A DNA stretch of 64,000 nucleotides from Aspidapion aeneum (lineage: Eukaryota; Arthropoda; Insecta; Coleoptera; Brentidae): contig OY755045.1 of the NCBI GenBank assembly GCA_963576565.1, positions 40,991,909 to 41,055,908 on the forward strand. Reading direction: 5' to 3'. The notes beneath the pieces were generated by a model, which did no database searches, was not told where the DNA came from, and saw only the letters and a list, made by a program, of their open reading frames with translations. This document shows positions 1 to 10,859 of the stretch, piece by piece. A program made the position numbers and the translations under genes. Position 1 is the stretch's first letter. Each line of letters starts with the position of its first letter.

Positions 1-975
1 CCTAAAAGTATTATAGGATCATTAATTGAATGTACCGGGTGTCTTCTCTGCGTTTGACTTTGTAGGCTTTCTATTCGTGATACACGATCAAAAATTGGCT
101 GAAATCGTAAAAAACTGTTTATTCTTAGGAATCTATAAGTTGACTATCCTTTGTTCAATAGTGATGAAATTTTCAGGAGTTATATAACTTTTCCCCTCTT
201 TCGAATAGTAAGGCACTTTTGCCTAAAACTACAGAGAAATAAACTTTTTTGCCAAAAAGGTACAAGAAAATTTTATTGGAAAAATCGCTATAGCTCGTGA
301 ACTGAGAAACAGATTTAAGTTTTTTAAGGTACCACTAGTTTCTTTATAGTTGAAGCAGGATCAAAAATTCATACAAGTTTAGGGAACTCTTATTATTTTG
401 CCACTTTTATCCCTTGGTATATAACAATTTACTACTTAATTTTTATATTTTATTTTAAACATATCAATGGTATGTTAATACAGCGTGGCTAGCCTTCTAT
501 CTCGGGGTAGGATTTTTGTATGGGCCATAAGGATTGCATGGGAAAGTAGAATGCGAAAACCAACGTTGTCGGTTTAGCCAAAATATCAGGAAAGGTCAAT
601 TTAGTCAGTTTTATATAAGTGCGGGGGTGATACCCAACCAGAATAATACATTAAAATTCTGCTTGTTCCTAAAAGTAAATAATTCACTTACTTTTACAAA
701 CAAGCAGTATTTTAAGTTGTGTTGCTATAACTTTCACAAATATAGAGCAATTTCACAAATTCTTTCTGCACACGCTTTAAGATTTTTTTCAACACCGTTT
801 TACTAATTCTCCCCTCCCTTTTCCCTCATATAACTTTACTCAATGTTTGTAGAAATACACCTATCTACCCCTTGGGCATAGTTCAATGTTTGACAAAAAT
901 GCCTGATGATTTAGTTAAATGAATGCCTGATGAAGAATTAAACCTAAGTTAAAAATAAAAAAAAATTAAATAAAA
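1..975. other. No supportable gene
   Basis: AT-rich sequence. A 90-codon open frame at 534-806 has no recognisable motif, splice signal or family resemblance, so I do not call it. I see nothing else in this stretch. Confidence 0.5.
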
Positions 976-1123
976 AAAAACACCCAACTGTTCACTCTAC
1001 TTGTACCTACTAGTCGCAGTTCAGTACAAAATTACCCAATAATAATTAAGCATGTCGTACGTTATATATTTATACCCAACTGCAACTAGTAGGTACAAGT
1101 AGATTTAGCAGTTGGGTGTTTTT
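976..1123. mobile_element. Short MITE with ACACCCAACTG termini
   Basis: The ends are an inverted repeat, AAAAACACCCAACTG at 976-990 and its complement at 1109-1123. Similarity continues inward through CTTGTACCTACTAGT for about 45 bp per arm, leaving a loop of about 55 bp, so the element is essentially a hairpin. No target-site duplication is clear because the flanks are A/T runs. The same termini bound the larger element at 52011-53884, so the two belong to one non-autonomous family. No transposase is present in either. Confidence 0.75.
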
Positions 1124-1148
1124 GAAGTGTAAACTTCTTTAGGCGCGT

Positions 1149-1383
1149 TTAGCAGTTTTTGTGGGCAGTGAGTTGAACTGAGCCGTCAGGCTCGGCTATG
1201 TAACGCTCATTCGGGTGAAATCGGCTCGAGTCGACTAACTGTGAGAAACATTCAGCGAGCGATATGATGATGCAGATGAAGGCCAGTACACAAAAGAGTT
1301 CGGTTTGGTCCGCTTTGCACAATATGTTATGGGCCAGTATTATTAATTTCGCCTTGTTGAAATTAACACTTCTGCCGTGTAGT
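1149..1383 (-). CDS. Possible unplaced coding exon
   Basis: An open frame ends in SVQLTAHKNC followed by a stop and contains a hydrophobic stretch (VLAFICIIISLAE) that could be membrane-spanning. A splice acceptor-like GTGTGCTTAAG lies at its upstream edge on the minus strand. It sits just downstream of the host exon at 1455-1630. That exon ends in phase 0, and joining it at this acceptor gives an early stop (TTRQKC). Only a weaker acceptor near 1350 would keep the long frame. I do not recognise the protein. It may be a chance frame or a separate gene. Confidence 0.2.
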
Positions 1384-1454
1384 CTTAAGCACACACAATA
1401 TTTTTTTTATTAAAAGTTTTTTTATGTATATAGAAATAGAGAGTGCTGCCCTAC

Positions 1455-1630
1455 CTCTTGAAGCAACGCCAAATTTTTTGACAAAGGCGCCTTTTCTGGA
1501 GGCCTGGCCACCTTGATGCCTTTCTTGATATAATTCAGCTCGTCCACGCAATCAATTAGTCTTTTCTTTCTCCTAATAACCAAGTCTATGTGTCTCTTTC
1601 TGATATAAGGATACGCGTTGTAGAGGAACA
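1455..1630 (-). CDS. Host gene exon, RNF216-like (exon 4 of 4 seen)
   Basis: Fourth visible exon of a minus-strand host gene, 176 bp, open throughout, beginning FLYNAYPYIRKRHIDL and ending ENLALLQE-like (SKNLALLQE). The acceptor is a long T-rich tract followed by CTTTAG; the donor is CAAGAG|GTAGGG. It begins with two bases that complete the codon left by the exon at 10693-10859, giving a valine, and ends in phase 0. Its basic, leucine-rich character fits the segment that precedes the RING-IBR-RING domain in RNF216/TRIAD3-type E3 ligases, which would then lie left of this window. The family name is inferred from resemblance only; the exon itself is well supported by splice sites and phase. Confidence 0.72.
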
Positions 1631-2257
1631 CTAAAGAAAAATAAATAAAAAAATTTAATTGTTTAAATAAATGGATCTGACACCTTTCTAACCCATTAAC
1701 ACACTCCAGGTGAATTCCTCGCTATATCATCCTTGAAAACAGATTTTCTTTTAAATATCTCAGAAACGAAAGCTCCTACAAACTATTGAGAAAAATGTGT
1801 TATATATTCCGAACACCGCATATCGATGCGAAGCTTCATTAAAAAGTTACCTGGTTTGAACTTTATCCCTTACTAAAGGATAATGTTTGACCTTACTTGT
1901 AGCCGAATAAGGCAGACCTGAATTCCTTTATTTAGAGACAGTGTTGCTGCGCATATAACGTTATGAGAAAATGTAATCTAAATTTAAAATATTTGTGATA
2001 CCAGCCAATTACTTCAAGAGCTACTAATGCGGGGTAATCCGCAGATTTAATTTTATGCAAATTATTGAAACTTATTTTTTATAAAAACTGGTAGATATGT
2101 GTTGTTTGGTAACAGTGTTCACGAACTAACCAAAAGTCATCAATCTTTTGTGAAGTGTGTAAAAAAAAAGAAGCAGTACACAGGAACTTTTTAATGAATT
2201 TTGCGTACAGAACCCAAAACAGACTTTTGACAGATAAATAAAGGATAAAAAAAATAC
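1631..2257. other. Intronic sequence, nothing recognised
   Basis: Left end of the roughly 9-kb intron between the host exons at 1455-1630 and 10693-10859. Apart from the pyrimidine tract of the acceptor at 1633-1660, I see no repeats or reading frames that I can support. Confidence 0.5.
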
Positions 2258-2883
2258 GCAAATGAAAATTGTGTCTGGAAATAGCACGTGAAATCTGTCG
2301 TTCAACGTCGCATTAATAAAGGATCAAGTTAGCTAATGGAGTACGTGCAAAACTATATAGATATTTCAGAAACGGTTTTAAAAAGAAAAAGGTCCAGAAA
2401 AAATTCGATAACGTCAATCGATTGTAATCGCTAATACCAAAGTAACAAATTTTAAAGTTATAAGATGGCGACAAAAGTTCAATTTAAAAAAAACCATTTG
2501 TAGTTGTTGCTCGATTATTTAAAAACCCCTGTAGATGTTTAATTTCGATACAGCATCTAATTGTGCTAAATTGTATATTTGGCGTTCACGAAATCTCCAT
2601 AAGGCCTCACATAGTTATTTTTATCTGTGACACATGGTATAAAAACAATACCATAAAGACAATTATTATAATTAAACAAAAAAAAATATGTAGGGAAATT
2701 ATAACAGGCTGAAAATCGTCTTAAGGTGATGGTTCATATGTGAGTGGACTTTGCAGCCCTTCCACTGCGACCACCAGTGAGTTTATTGTGGCTCGTCTTA
2801 AAGTATAGTGTCTCCATTTGAAAATGTAGAGAGCGCACAAGTTTACCAAATAGCTAAAATTTGGCAACTTGCGCCCACTCTCA
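2258..2883. repeat. Tandem duplication, copy R1
   Basis: A unit of about 626 bp beginning AAAATTGTGTCTG is followed directly by a second copy beginning at 2884. Shared landmarks in order are the sequence TTTCAGAAACGGTTTTAAAA, a segment with TTATAAGATGGCGACAA, CCATTTGAAAATGTA, and CTCATTGGGTGGCAAA-like sequence at the end. R1 carries about 80 bp (around 2728-2805) that R2 lacks. R1 is uninterrupted and so serves as the empty-site reference for the insertions in R2. No coding capacity is seen. Confidence 0.7.
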
Positions 2884-3904
2884 CGGCACCCATTGGGTGG
2901 CAAATTGTGTCTGCAAATATCACGTGACATTTGTCGTTTAACGTTGCATAAATAAAGGATAAAGTCAGCTAATGGTATGCAAAAGGTCCCTATTATAGTC
3001 TAAATTATACGCATTTGTAATGACGTCACTAGATCAGAAAAAAACGCATGGCGTAGATATTTTTGCCAATCAATGTTTTTTGATTGACAGTGACGGATAC
3101 TTCATATAACCAATTACCTACCTATTTAAATCATAGACACTACTTTTTTTTAAAAGTTTATTGTCACCGCTGTTAATAATATACTAAAGAGTAATTCCAC
3201 GCCAAATCATCCAATGGGGGTAGCTGCCATGTCACGAAAAAAATCCAAATTTTGATAACATTACTGTCCTTAGGAATACCAAATTAATAAATTTTAATTT
3301 TTAATGTCGCCTCCTGTATTTTACAGACATCTTTAAAGGTAAAATAAAGATGAAAAACAGTTGCGACCATAATATTTTTTATTTTGATTGTATTAAATCT
3401 AATGTAAAAACAAATTTGACGGAAGAAATCTTTAATATTGGTTGGATGATCCTATACAGAAAAAAAAATAACCTCACTTTTTTGAGATCTCAAAAATAGT
3501 TTTAAAAAAATAGTAATTTTATGATTTTCTAATTTTTAATTATTTACACCGGTGCGGAATAGGGTCCATCAAAAAAAAGTCTATGCGCACATTAAAGCTC
3601 AGTGGCTTGACTATCATACAAGGTAAAAGAAAAGTTTCAGCAAACTAAATTTTTAAAAATTGAAAAAACCGCAAAAACCTCTTAATTAGGAGCTGACTCG
3701 TGACGTAGGTTGACATTAGCACCCCGACATAAATTGTAATTTTGGAACATACTCATTTGCATCTCTTTTTAAAGCACAGCTTATTTTTTATTGCCGTCCA
3801 ACTCATAGCGCTGCACAGTGGGCTCCCGGATCTGATTTTTGACCAAAATTAGAAAAATAGGTTTTGTAACAATATTTTGTTTTGAAATGAGAAAGAAGTA
3901 TGTA

Positions 3905-4420
3905 CAATCAAAATGGCGAATCCAAAATGGCGAAGTTTCCTATTTATGAACCCGTAAGTATTAAATTTAGTGTTAATAGTCGCTAAATATATATTTTGGT
4001 TCGGTTCGGTTCGGTTCGGTTCAATAGGTTTCAAATTTGGAACTTTGGCGTGTCTAAAGTCGTTGAGTATAATTATGAAATCAAACTTAAAAATTATATG
4101 ACGGATCCAAAAGGGCAGAGTTTTCTATTTATGAACCGATATGTATCAAAATTGGAACTTTGGGGTGTGTAAAGCCGATAATTAAGATTTTTGACTCAAA
4201 CCTAGAAAAAATATCATGGCGGATCCGAAATGCAGAACCTTTACATTTTTAAACCGATATGTATTATATCTGGAACTCTGCGGTGTTTAACGCCGCTTAT
4301 TATTATTTTTTACTCAAACAAACAAAAAACTTGCATGGCGGACCCAAAATCTTTATCCTATAGACTATCCTATATTTATTAACCGATTTGTGTCAAACCT
4401 GGTACTTAGGTTATTTAAGG
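3905..4420 (+). repeat. ~119-bp satellite, four diverged monomers
   Basis: Four monomers share the order ATGGCGGATCC-like, CTATTTATGAACCGATATGT, TTGGAACTTTGGGGTGT, GCTTATTATGATTTTTGACTC-like. They start near 3910, 4098, 4213 and 4333. The first is lengthened by a (GGTTC)5 run at 3998-4022. The same monomer forms the arrays at 55576-55941 and 62894-64000. Confidence 0.65.
3998..4022 (+). repeat. (GGTTC)5 microsatellite
   Basis: Five perfect GGTTC pentamers lie inside a satellite monomer. This is a simple slippage repeat; it does not match the usual insect telomere motifs TTAGG or TCAGG. Confidence 0.9.
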
Positions 4421-5348
4421 TTAAAGCCCACTGTGTAATGTGCGACAAAGCTGCGTTAAAAAGGATGAGGAGTTTACATAATAACATAAACTAAAAATCA
4501 AACTAAAAATTAAAAATATTAAAAAAAGTTAAACGGTATTTATTCTTTGGCTCCACCAAAAACTAAAAAATAATACAAACGTAACACTAACTTTGTAGCG
4601 GATAAGAACCTGCAAATTTAAGGACTGCATAATCAAATAAGAATGTTTTTTCTAGAAAAATTTGTTTTTAAGTCCAACAAAATAAATATTTTTAAAGCAT
4701 TCACTTTTTTATACTAGTGTGTTAAAAGTCAGGTTTGGGAAACTGCTGATTTGAAATAGAACCGTTTACCTTAAAAGCTTTTTTACCTAATTTTTTCTTT
4801 CATAAACAATCCACCTGTAAAAGTTTCATCTGTAATTTTCGGTTTTTGAGATATTGCAGTTGGTTTGTATTATGGAGTGACCATCTTTTTATTTGATTTT
4901 TAAATAAGTATAAATATTTCTTTAAAATGACGTGTCACAGTGAACTTTTAATTTTTTTATACATTATTTATATTTTTTATTAATAGATATTTTTCCATGT
5001 TTATTTGTTTAATTTAGCCTAAAGTGCTTTAAAAATAATAAACAAAAACTTTTGTTAAGACTGACATGCTTTTTTTTGAATTTCAGTTTTTCTCGAAGAA
5101 ATCCATTTTTAGTAAATTAATAATATCTTTCATACGTACAACTTGTGGCAGCAGATTTTAAAGTACAATTTTTGAAAAATATGTATACATACTCTTTATA
5201 AAAATAAAATTTTTAAAAACATGGTTGATGAGGGAAGCAAAATTTTTGTCCAACATTTAGAAGAAATTTATCGTTTTATAGAATTTCAGAAATGACTTGT
5301 CTACACATCAAAATTTGAATCAAAATGTACAGGTAGAAAGTCTAATTA

Positions 5349-6234
5349 GGGGAAAGGGGGGCAAAATGGAAGACTTAATTTTATAGGCTTATTTTTCCTA
5401 TTAAGTGGTCACCATTGCGTCCGTCATTTGGAGTTAAGTTGGCGAGATACGTTATCTTTATGTTCTACTTTTCAGTTTAAACGATTTAGAACTCCATCAT
5501 ACTTTTATTTTTGTAAAAATTGCCTTTGGTAAAATGGGGTGCCTATGTGGCGAAACAGGCCGGGAGGTTGTGTAATTTAGAATCAATATTTTTGTAAGAC
5601 CAGTTTTATTTATTAAAATATTAAACAAATTAAAAATACTTATTTCAAAATTAAAAAGTTGTAATATAATGTAAATACATTTTATAATAATTAAATTTAG
5701 TAACCAAGTCATCGCTGTCGACTCTCCTACACGTATTTTGCTTCAATTTTCTGCAAAGACAACATAAAATACGACTTTCAGTAATGCTATAAAAAAAAAA
5801 TTTTGGGCAAAATGGGGTGTAGGTTACTAGGTATAACAAGGTACCCCATTTTGGCCCAATGAAAAAACCCCGTTTTGCCCCAAACCACCAGTTAAATTCA
5901 AACAAAAATCATACATAGTAAAGGACGAATTTTACGGGCGATGTGTTTAAATATAAATAATACATAAACCCACTAATTTTTCAATGTAAACAAAATTTTA
6001 GAAGTCTGTAAAAAATTTACTTACCGTCACAAAATGCGCAATAAGCAGCGCACAACATCACATTGAGCAAAAACCAACTTAAGCTCAGCCGACCGGCACC
6101 AATCATATTGCAGAGAGTTGAACCAGTCATAAGGATAAAACATCTGATATTAAGAGATTTCATTTTTGCGCAATTTACTTAAACCTGCGATATCCCGCTT
6201 TACCCGCGTACCCCATTTTGCCCCCCCTTTCCCC
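5349..6234. mobile_element. 886-bp TIR element, GGGGAAAGGGG ends
   Basis: The left end GGGGAAAGGGGGGCAAAATG and its complement at the right end are flanked by TA on both sides (5347-5348, 6235-6236), as expected for a TA-targeting element of the Tc1/mariner type. Internal copies of CAAAATGGGGT and its complement repeat at 5530, 5810, 5845 and 5870, giving internal palindromes. No transposase frame is present, so it is non-autonomous. Confidence 0.65.
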
Positions 6235-7246
6235 TACCTGTTTTACCAAGATTTGTTGTATGCGAATTTTATACAACATAAAATATTGTCGTAAAATGGC
6301 TTAAAATCTGGATCAAACCGCCATACAAATACGGTACTGTAGGGCGAAAAATGACACTTCTAAAAAATAACTGAAAGTTACGTCAATTAAATCATAGTTG
6401 TTCAAGGCCTGCTGGACTCTCTACTCTTTTTAGTAAAGGTGTTTAGAAGTTTCAGTATATTTTTAATTTAACCCTTTTTGGCCAAAAATTAGGTCCGCGA
6501 GCCCACTGTGTGCATCAGAAAATCGACTGACGTTGATTGTCAAAATGGCATGACTGTTTTAGATTGGGTGCGCCCGTCCCACTACTTTGAGTTAAAAAGA
6601 GAGAATAAGTAGCTGGATTTCAATGTGTGAGTTTATTAAATAAAACAAGTAGACCACTATTTAGTTATTAGACTCATGTGTGTTTAATATTATTAAGCGC
6701 CCTTGCTGATACATTAGTTTAGAAAGAGATGGTAAATAATCGGATAATAATGTATAAGTTCAGTCAATGACATGATTAGATTAGTTGCTGGTATGTTCCG
6801 AAATCATATTTTGTGTCGGGGTGCCGTGCTACGTCACAGTCAGCGCCTTATTGGCAACTTTTGACTAAAAAAATTAGCATGTCTATCTGTCTATTGAAAC
6901 TTCGCTTGTAGCTTGTTTTACTTGACAATGTACCATTTATATAAAAGTTAAATAAAAAAATTGGGTCTATCATTTTAACATCAACTTTTAGGCTATTTGG
7001 TTAAAGCATGTAAAAAATCACATTTTTTAATTCGGTCGCAAAAAGAAAAAAATTATATATAAAAATCATCGTCAGGGGGTCTTATTTATACCCACATACT
7101 GTTTCGCGTGACATCCTAGTTTGTGGGTTCAAGTACCATCTTCGTACACTGTTGGATATTTTTTTTTAGTTTTAAGAATAAATTTTGGGTGAGACACTGA
7201 CATTAATTAGTTTGTCTCTTTGGTGAATGAAATGGTTCAAGTTTAA

Positions 7247-7420
7247 CAGTGGCGTACGTAGGAGGAAGGGGGGTTGGGACTTAATCCTTCCAAAACCATT
7301 GAATAACTTCTCCTAAAAATTTAATTTTTCTGAAAGAAGAATAAAATGGTTTTGCAGGACTTTGCTTTTACTCAAGCCCCCTCTCCCAACCCCCTTGGAA
7401 AATTTCTGCATACGCCACTG
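7247..7420. mobile_element. hAT-like MITE, CAGTGGCGTA ends
   Basis: 174 bp bounded by CAGTGGCGTACG and the complement of CAGTGGCGTATG, with similarity continuing through GGGGGTTGGGA. CAGTGGCG termini are typical of hAT elements. The expected 8-bp target duplication is not intact; the flanks agree only in TTAA. Confidence 0.6.
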
Positions 7421-7790
7421 GGCATTAAAAAAAACTAAGTACAAAACTAACGCATGGTAAAAGCCCATGTGATGCGTTTGGAGGTGCTGTGAAACGATTT
7501 GTTTTACATTAAAATCTCAAACAAACAACAACTGGACACCATTCTTTCACTCCTCTGGATGATTTAACTATAGAAGCTAAATTTACTTCAAGCTCAGAAA
7601 AAAAATTTGTTCGGTTTCTGAAATTATAGAACTCAACTTCTTTTCCGATTTTTTTAAATATGACAGTAGGTAACTACTAAAAGAGTAAATAAAAAAAATT
7701 GTGTAGTGACCTTATGAAGAGATTTTAGATCATAATTTATTGAACAGTGCTCATATAAATAAACTTTACCTTCTGATAAACCTTAATTTG

Positions 7791-7947
7791 CAGGGGTGGA
7801 TCTAGAAACTTTATTTTGGGGGAAAATATTATAACAAATATTTCACCAAACTATTTTGCATAGTGACCAGGAGGTGTGTTCTATGTGTCAAAACTGAGTA
7901 AAGTTTCAGATTTGGGGGGCCATCCCCCCCCCGTAGATCCACGCCTG
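7791..7947. mobile_element. hAT-like MITE, CAGGSGTGGATCTA ends
   Basis: 157 bp with termini CAGGGGTGGATCTAG and the complement of CAGGCGTGGATCTAC. Left flank TAATTTG and right flank TAGTTTG differ at one base, consistent with a decayed hAT target duplication. It is a non-coding hairpin-forming element. Confidence 0.6.
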
Positions 7948-9106
7948 TAGTTTGTGATGCAATTTAACATCACTAAAAATATTAAAATAACAAAAAAATG
8001 TGTAGTGACCTTAAGGATTACAGACCCAGATTTTTTATTCTTCTTTTTAAAAGTATATGATACAGTGAAAAATTGACCCTACTTGATTACCACCAGCACC
8101 CCGATAGACAGGGTCATTTTTGATGCTGAAGTTGAGGGATTTCCCAGACATGCTTAACTTCTTCGTGGAACTCCAAGGTAACGTCTACTTTTTAAATATG
8201 TTTTATACAAGAAAGATATAGTCCTTGAGTATAGCTTTCCAACACCGTATCAAAAATTTAAGAAAACATTACATTTATACCCCAAAAAAATATGAAAACT
8301 TCGAAAATTTCTGCGTTTTTCGGATATTCTCTAAATTACTCTAATTAAGCCAGTATAAAAGATTTTGCTAAACATCACATTTTTTTGAAAACTACTTTTA
8401 TGCATGTTTTCAAAATTATAGGTTAATTTTTTTAGGTGCTGTTTACTATGAGCATAATTTTTTTCTTTAAAGTCCCATTTTGACTGTTTTTAGACTTTTC
8501 AAATGTGTGTACAACATACTAATTAAATTTAAAAATCTAAAATTGTGCAAAAGTGGTTAAGCATAAGCTGTTTCATTTAATAAGCATGATTAAAGAAAAA
8601 AATAAAATGTCACGGCAACACTTTTTTTGTAAATTGCATGACTTGGCGTGGAATTGCTCTAAACAAAGATAAACAAAAATGACGTCATTACAAATGCGTA
8701 TAATTTGAACTATAACTATAGATTTCAGAAACGGTTTTAAAAAGAAACAAAAAGGCCTAGATAAAATTAAACGTCAATTGATTGGCCGTAGTCGCAAATA
8801 CCAAACTAACAAATTTTATTAAAGTTATAAGATGGCGACAAGAGTTCAATTTTGCAAAAAAAAACCATTTGTAGTTTTTGCTCAATTATTTAAAAACCCC
8901 TGTAGATATGTGCTAATTGTGATCGGAAAAGTGCCATTTTTCCCACTTAACCAAAATTGTATATTTTGCCGTTCACGAAATCTCCATGAGGCATATACTT
9001 ATTTTGATCTGTGGCACATGGTATAAAAAACAATACCAAGCTGAAAATTATCTTAAGGTACAGTGTCTCCATTTGAAAATGTAACTAGAGAGCGCACAAG
9101 TTTACC

Positions 9107-9715
9107 CAAGGCCAACACAAAAATAGAGGCCACGACCCTGAAAAAATCAGCTGTTCTCCCGGGGCTGAATTTTACATTGGGTCTTATGGGAGGTCAGACG
9201 TTTTTTTATGATATTTTCAAAATGGCACTACAGATCTCCGCAAAATTTCAGTGAAATATTCTCAGACACCATCCCGATATTCCACCAAAGGTTTGTAAGG
9301 AAGCAACATGATTAAAAGGTTAAAATCTTCAAGATTTAGCATTCCTTATTTTGAATTCAAATTACCCGCCATGTACCACATGCCAACTGTTATATTTGAC
9401 ATGTATTTGATTTTGTCATATGTGATTGTCACATTCGCTTCTGCTTTAAACTTAATTTTTATGTGAGCTAATGAAGCGGCTATGAAAAATTAGGGCTTAC
9501 TATACATTTAAAAAAAATTGTTCTGCCAGAATAAAGTAAAAACAATCTCAAAAACGGCTTTATTTAACAAAAAATCAAATATCCATGAACCGTCATTCCA
9601 ACTTCAAAATTTTAAAGACAATCAGCTGTCGTAACGTGACCATCAAAAAAAAATCAGCCCCGGATGTGATGTCAACAAAGTGGAGGATCGTGGCCCGTCA
9701 ATTTTGATAGCCCTG
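9107..9715 (+). mobile_element. MITE copy A of a tail-to-tail pair
   Basis: 609 bp from CAAGGCCAACA to GATAGCCCTG. The ends form imperfect inverted repeats that align through GGCCACGA. It is flanked by GTTTACC at 9100-9106 and 9716-9722, a 7-bp duplication confirmed by the empty site in R1. No coding frame. A 7-bp duplication with CARGG ends would fit a P- or hAT-related family, but I cannot assign it. Confidence 0.75.
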
Positions 9716-9722
9716 GTTTACC

Positions 9723-10505
9723 CAGGGCTATCAAAACGGACGGGCCACAATCCTCAACTATGTTGACGTTGACGGGGGCTGATTTTTTTTTGATGGTCAC
9801 GTCACGACACAGCTGATTGTCTTTAAAATATTGAAGTTGGAATGACGGATCATGAATATTTGTTTTTTTTTAATAAAGCCGGTTTTGAGATTGTTTTTGA
9901 CTATTTTTTTAAATGTATAGTAAACCTTAATTTTTCAGAGCCGCTTCATTAGCTCATACAAAAATTGAATTTAAAGCAGAAGTGAATGTGTTCGTTTCTG
10001 CGTGGAAAGTAATCGTATTACCTACATCTATTTTTTTATAATCGGCACTCGGCAGACTTTTAAAACTTAATATAGTTATTTATATGTGTTTACAAAAATT
10101 ATAACATCAAAAAATGATTTTTTGTTGTGCAATTTTGTTTTAAAAAAATTAACGCTGGTATTTTTGGATTCTAAATGAACTTTATTGTAAAAAATCATTA
10201 AAAAACCGACAAAATTTTACAATACAAACAAATAAACAAATGCCATGACAAACACATATGACAAAGTCAAATACATGTCAAATATAAAAGTTGACATGCG
10301 GTACATGGCGGGTAATTTGGAAAATAAGGAATGCTAAATCTTATAGATTTTAACCTTTTATTTCGCGGAAATCTGTAGTGCCATTTTGAAAATATAATAA
10401 AAAAATTTCTGACCTCCCATAAGACCCAATGTAAAAGTCAGCGCCCCGAGAACAGCTGATTTTTTCAGGGTCGTGGCCTGTATTTTTTTGTTTTTGTTGG
10501 CCTTG
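9723..10505 (-). mobile_element. MITE copy B, inverted relative to A
   Basis: 783 bp, beginning CAGGGCTATC and ending GGCCTTG. It is the same element as copy A in the opposite orientation, and longer by an internal segment around 10000-10270. It is bounded by GTTTACC at 9716-9722 (shared with A) and 10506-10512. Together A and B form a 1.4-kb near-palindrome. Confidence 0.75.
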
Positions 10506-10692
10506 GTTTACCATACCAGTTAAAATTTGACAACTTTGCGCCCGCTCTCACGGCCCTCATTGGGTGGCAAACCCTATGAATGCAAAACGAATGCTGGGTT
10601 GCCAAGTTCAGCTCCTACGTAAGCCATGCTTTGCTCGCAAGCCAGTTGCATTTTAAAATTGAGACACGTTACAACCAATAGGAGTCATTTAC

Positions 10693-10859
10693 CTTTGGCA
10701 TAAGTCTGGTCTTCTTCAGTCGAATCCGGATCACCCAGTGAAGATTTTCTGTTGGGGTCGCGAAATGTATTTTCTGGATCAGGAATAATCTCTAAAAATT
10801 GTTGGGGATTGAAGAATTGTTCGTAGTAAATTTTGCGGCTGTTCTCTTCTTCTTGGCTC
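10693..10859 (-). CDS. Host gene exon, RNF216-like (exon 3 of 4 seen)
   Basis: 167 bp, open, encoding an acidic segment with SQEEENSRKIYYEQFF and PDPENTFRDPNRK. The acceptor is TTTATTTCATAG; the donor is GCCAAAG|GTAAAT. It starts with one base that completes a lysine codon begun in the exon at 25867-26071 and ends with one base completed by the exon at 1455-1630. The segment is rich in Glu, Asp and Asn and is probably a flexible linker between helical regions. The intron-4.5-kb element begins only 73 bp upstream of its acceptor, and the MITE pair ends about 190 bp downstream of its donor. Confidence 0.75.

Larger units (their letters stand above)
3814..4437. mobile_element. Possible MITE carrying satellite monomers
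   Basis: Begins CACAGTGGGCT and ends AGCCCACTGTG (4427-4437), with four diverged copies of the ~119-bp satellite between. A second right-hand terminus of the same kind at 6499-6510 matches the left end over a longer stretch, so the true partner of the left end is uncertain. No clean target duplication is visible. Confidence 0.4.
2994..8714. mobile_element. 5.7-kb nest of concentric inverted repeats
   Basis: Successive inverted-repeat pairs share roughly one centre. They are 2994-3028 with 8680-8714 (ATTATACGCATTTGTAATGA core), 3188-3210 with 8638-8660 (AATTCCACGCCAA core), about 3688-3770 with 6786-6858 (CACCCCGACA, GGAACATAC), 3812-3850 with 6476-6512 (CAGTGGGCTC), and 5349-6234. Each looks like the ends of a DNA element, so this is either one element with very long diverged arms broken by later insertions or a series of insertions one inside another. 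The uninterrupted R1 copy at 2258-2883 shows that the outermost pair is an insertion. I see no transposase frame. Confidence 0.6.
2884..10567. repeat. Tandem duplication, copy R2, split by two insertions
   Basis: Second copy of the ~626-bp unit. It survives as three pieces, 2884-2993, 8715-9106 and 10513-10567, in the same order as in R1. The first gap holds the 5.7-kb inverted-repeat nest, the second holds the tail-to-tail MITE pair. At the second insertion R1 reads through AGTTTACCAAATAG, which shows directly that GTTTACC is the target duplicated by the MITE. Confidence 0.65.

Noticed and set aside
534..806. 90-codon plus-strand frame
   Set aside because: AT-driven, no motif, no splice or promoter support.
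1149..1383. Fifth exon of the host gene
   Set aside because: The preceding exon ends in phase 0. The good acceptor gives a stop after six codons, and the hydrophobic stretch does not fit a sequence before an RBR domain. Kept only as a low-confidence frame.
3998..4022. (GGTTC)5 as telomeric repeat
   Set aside because: Too short, inside a satellite monomer, and not an insect telomere motif.
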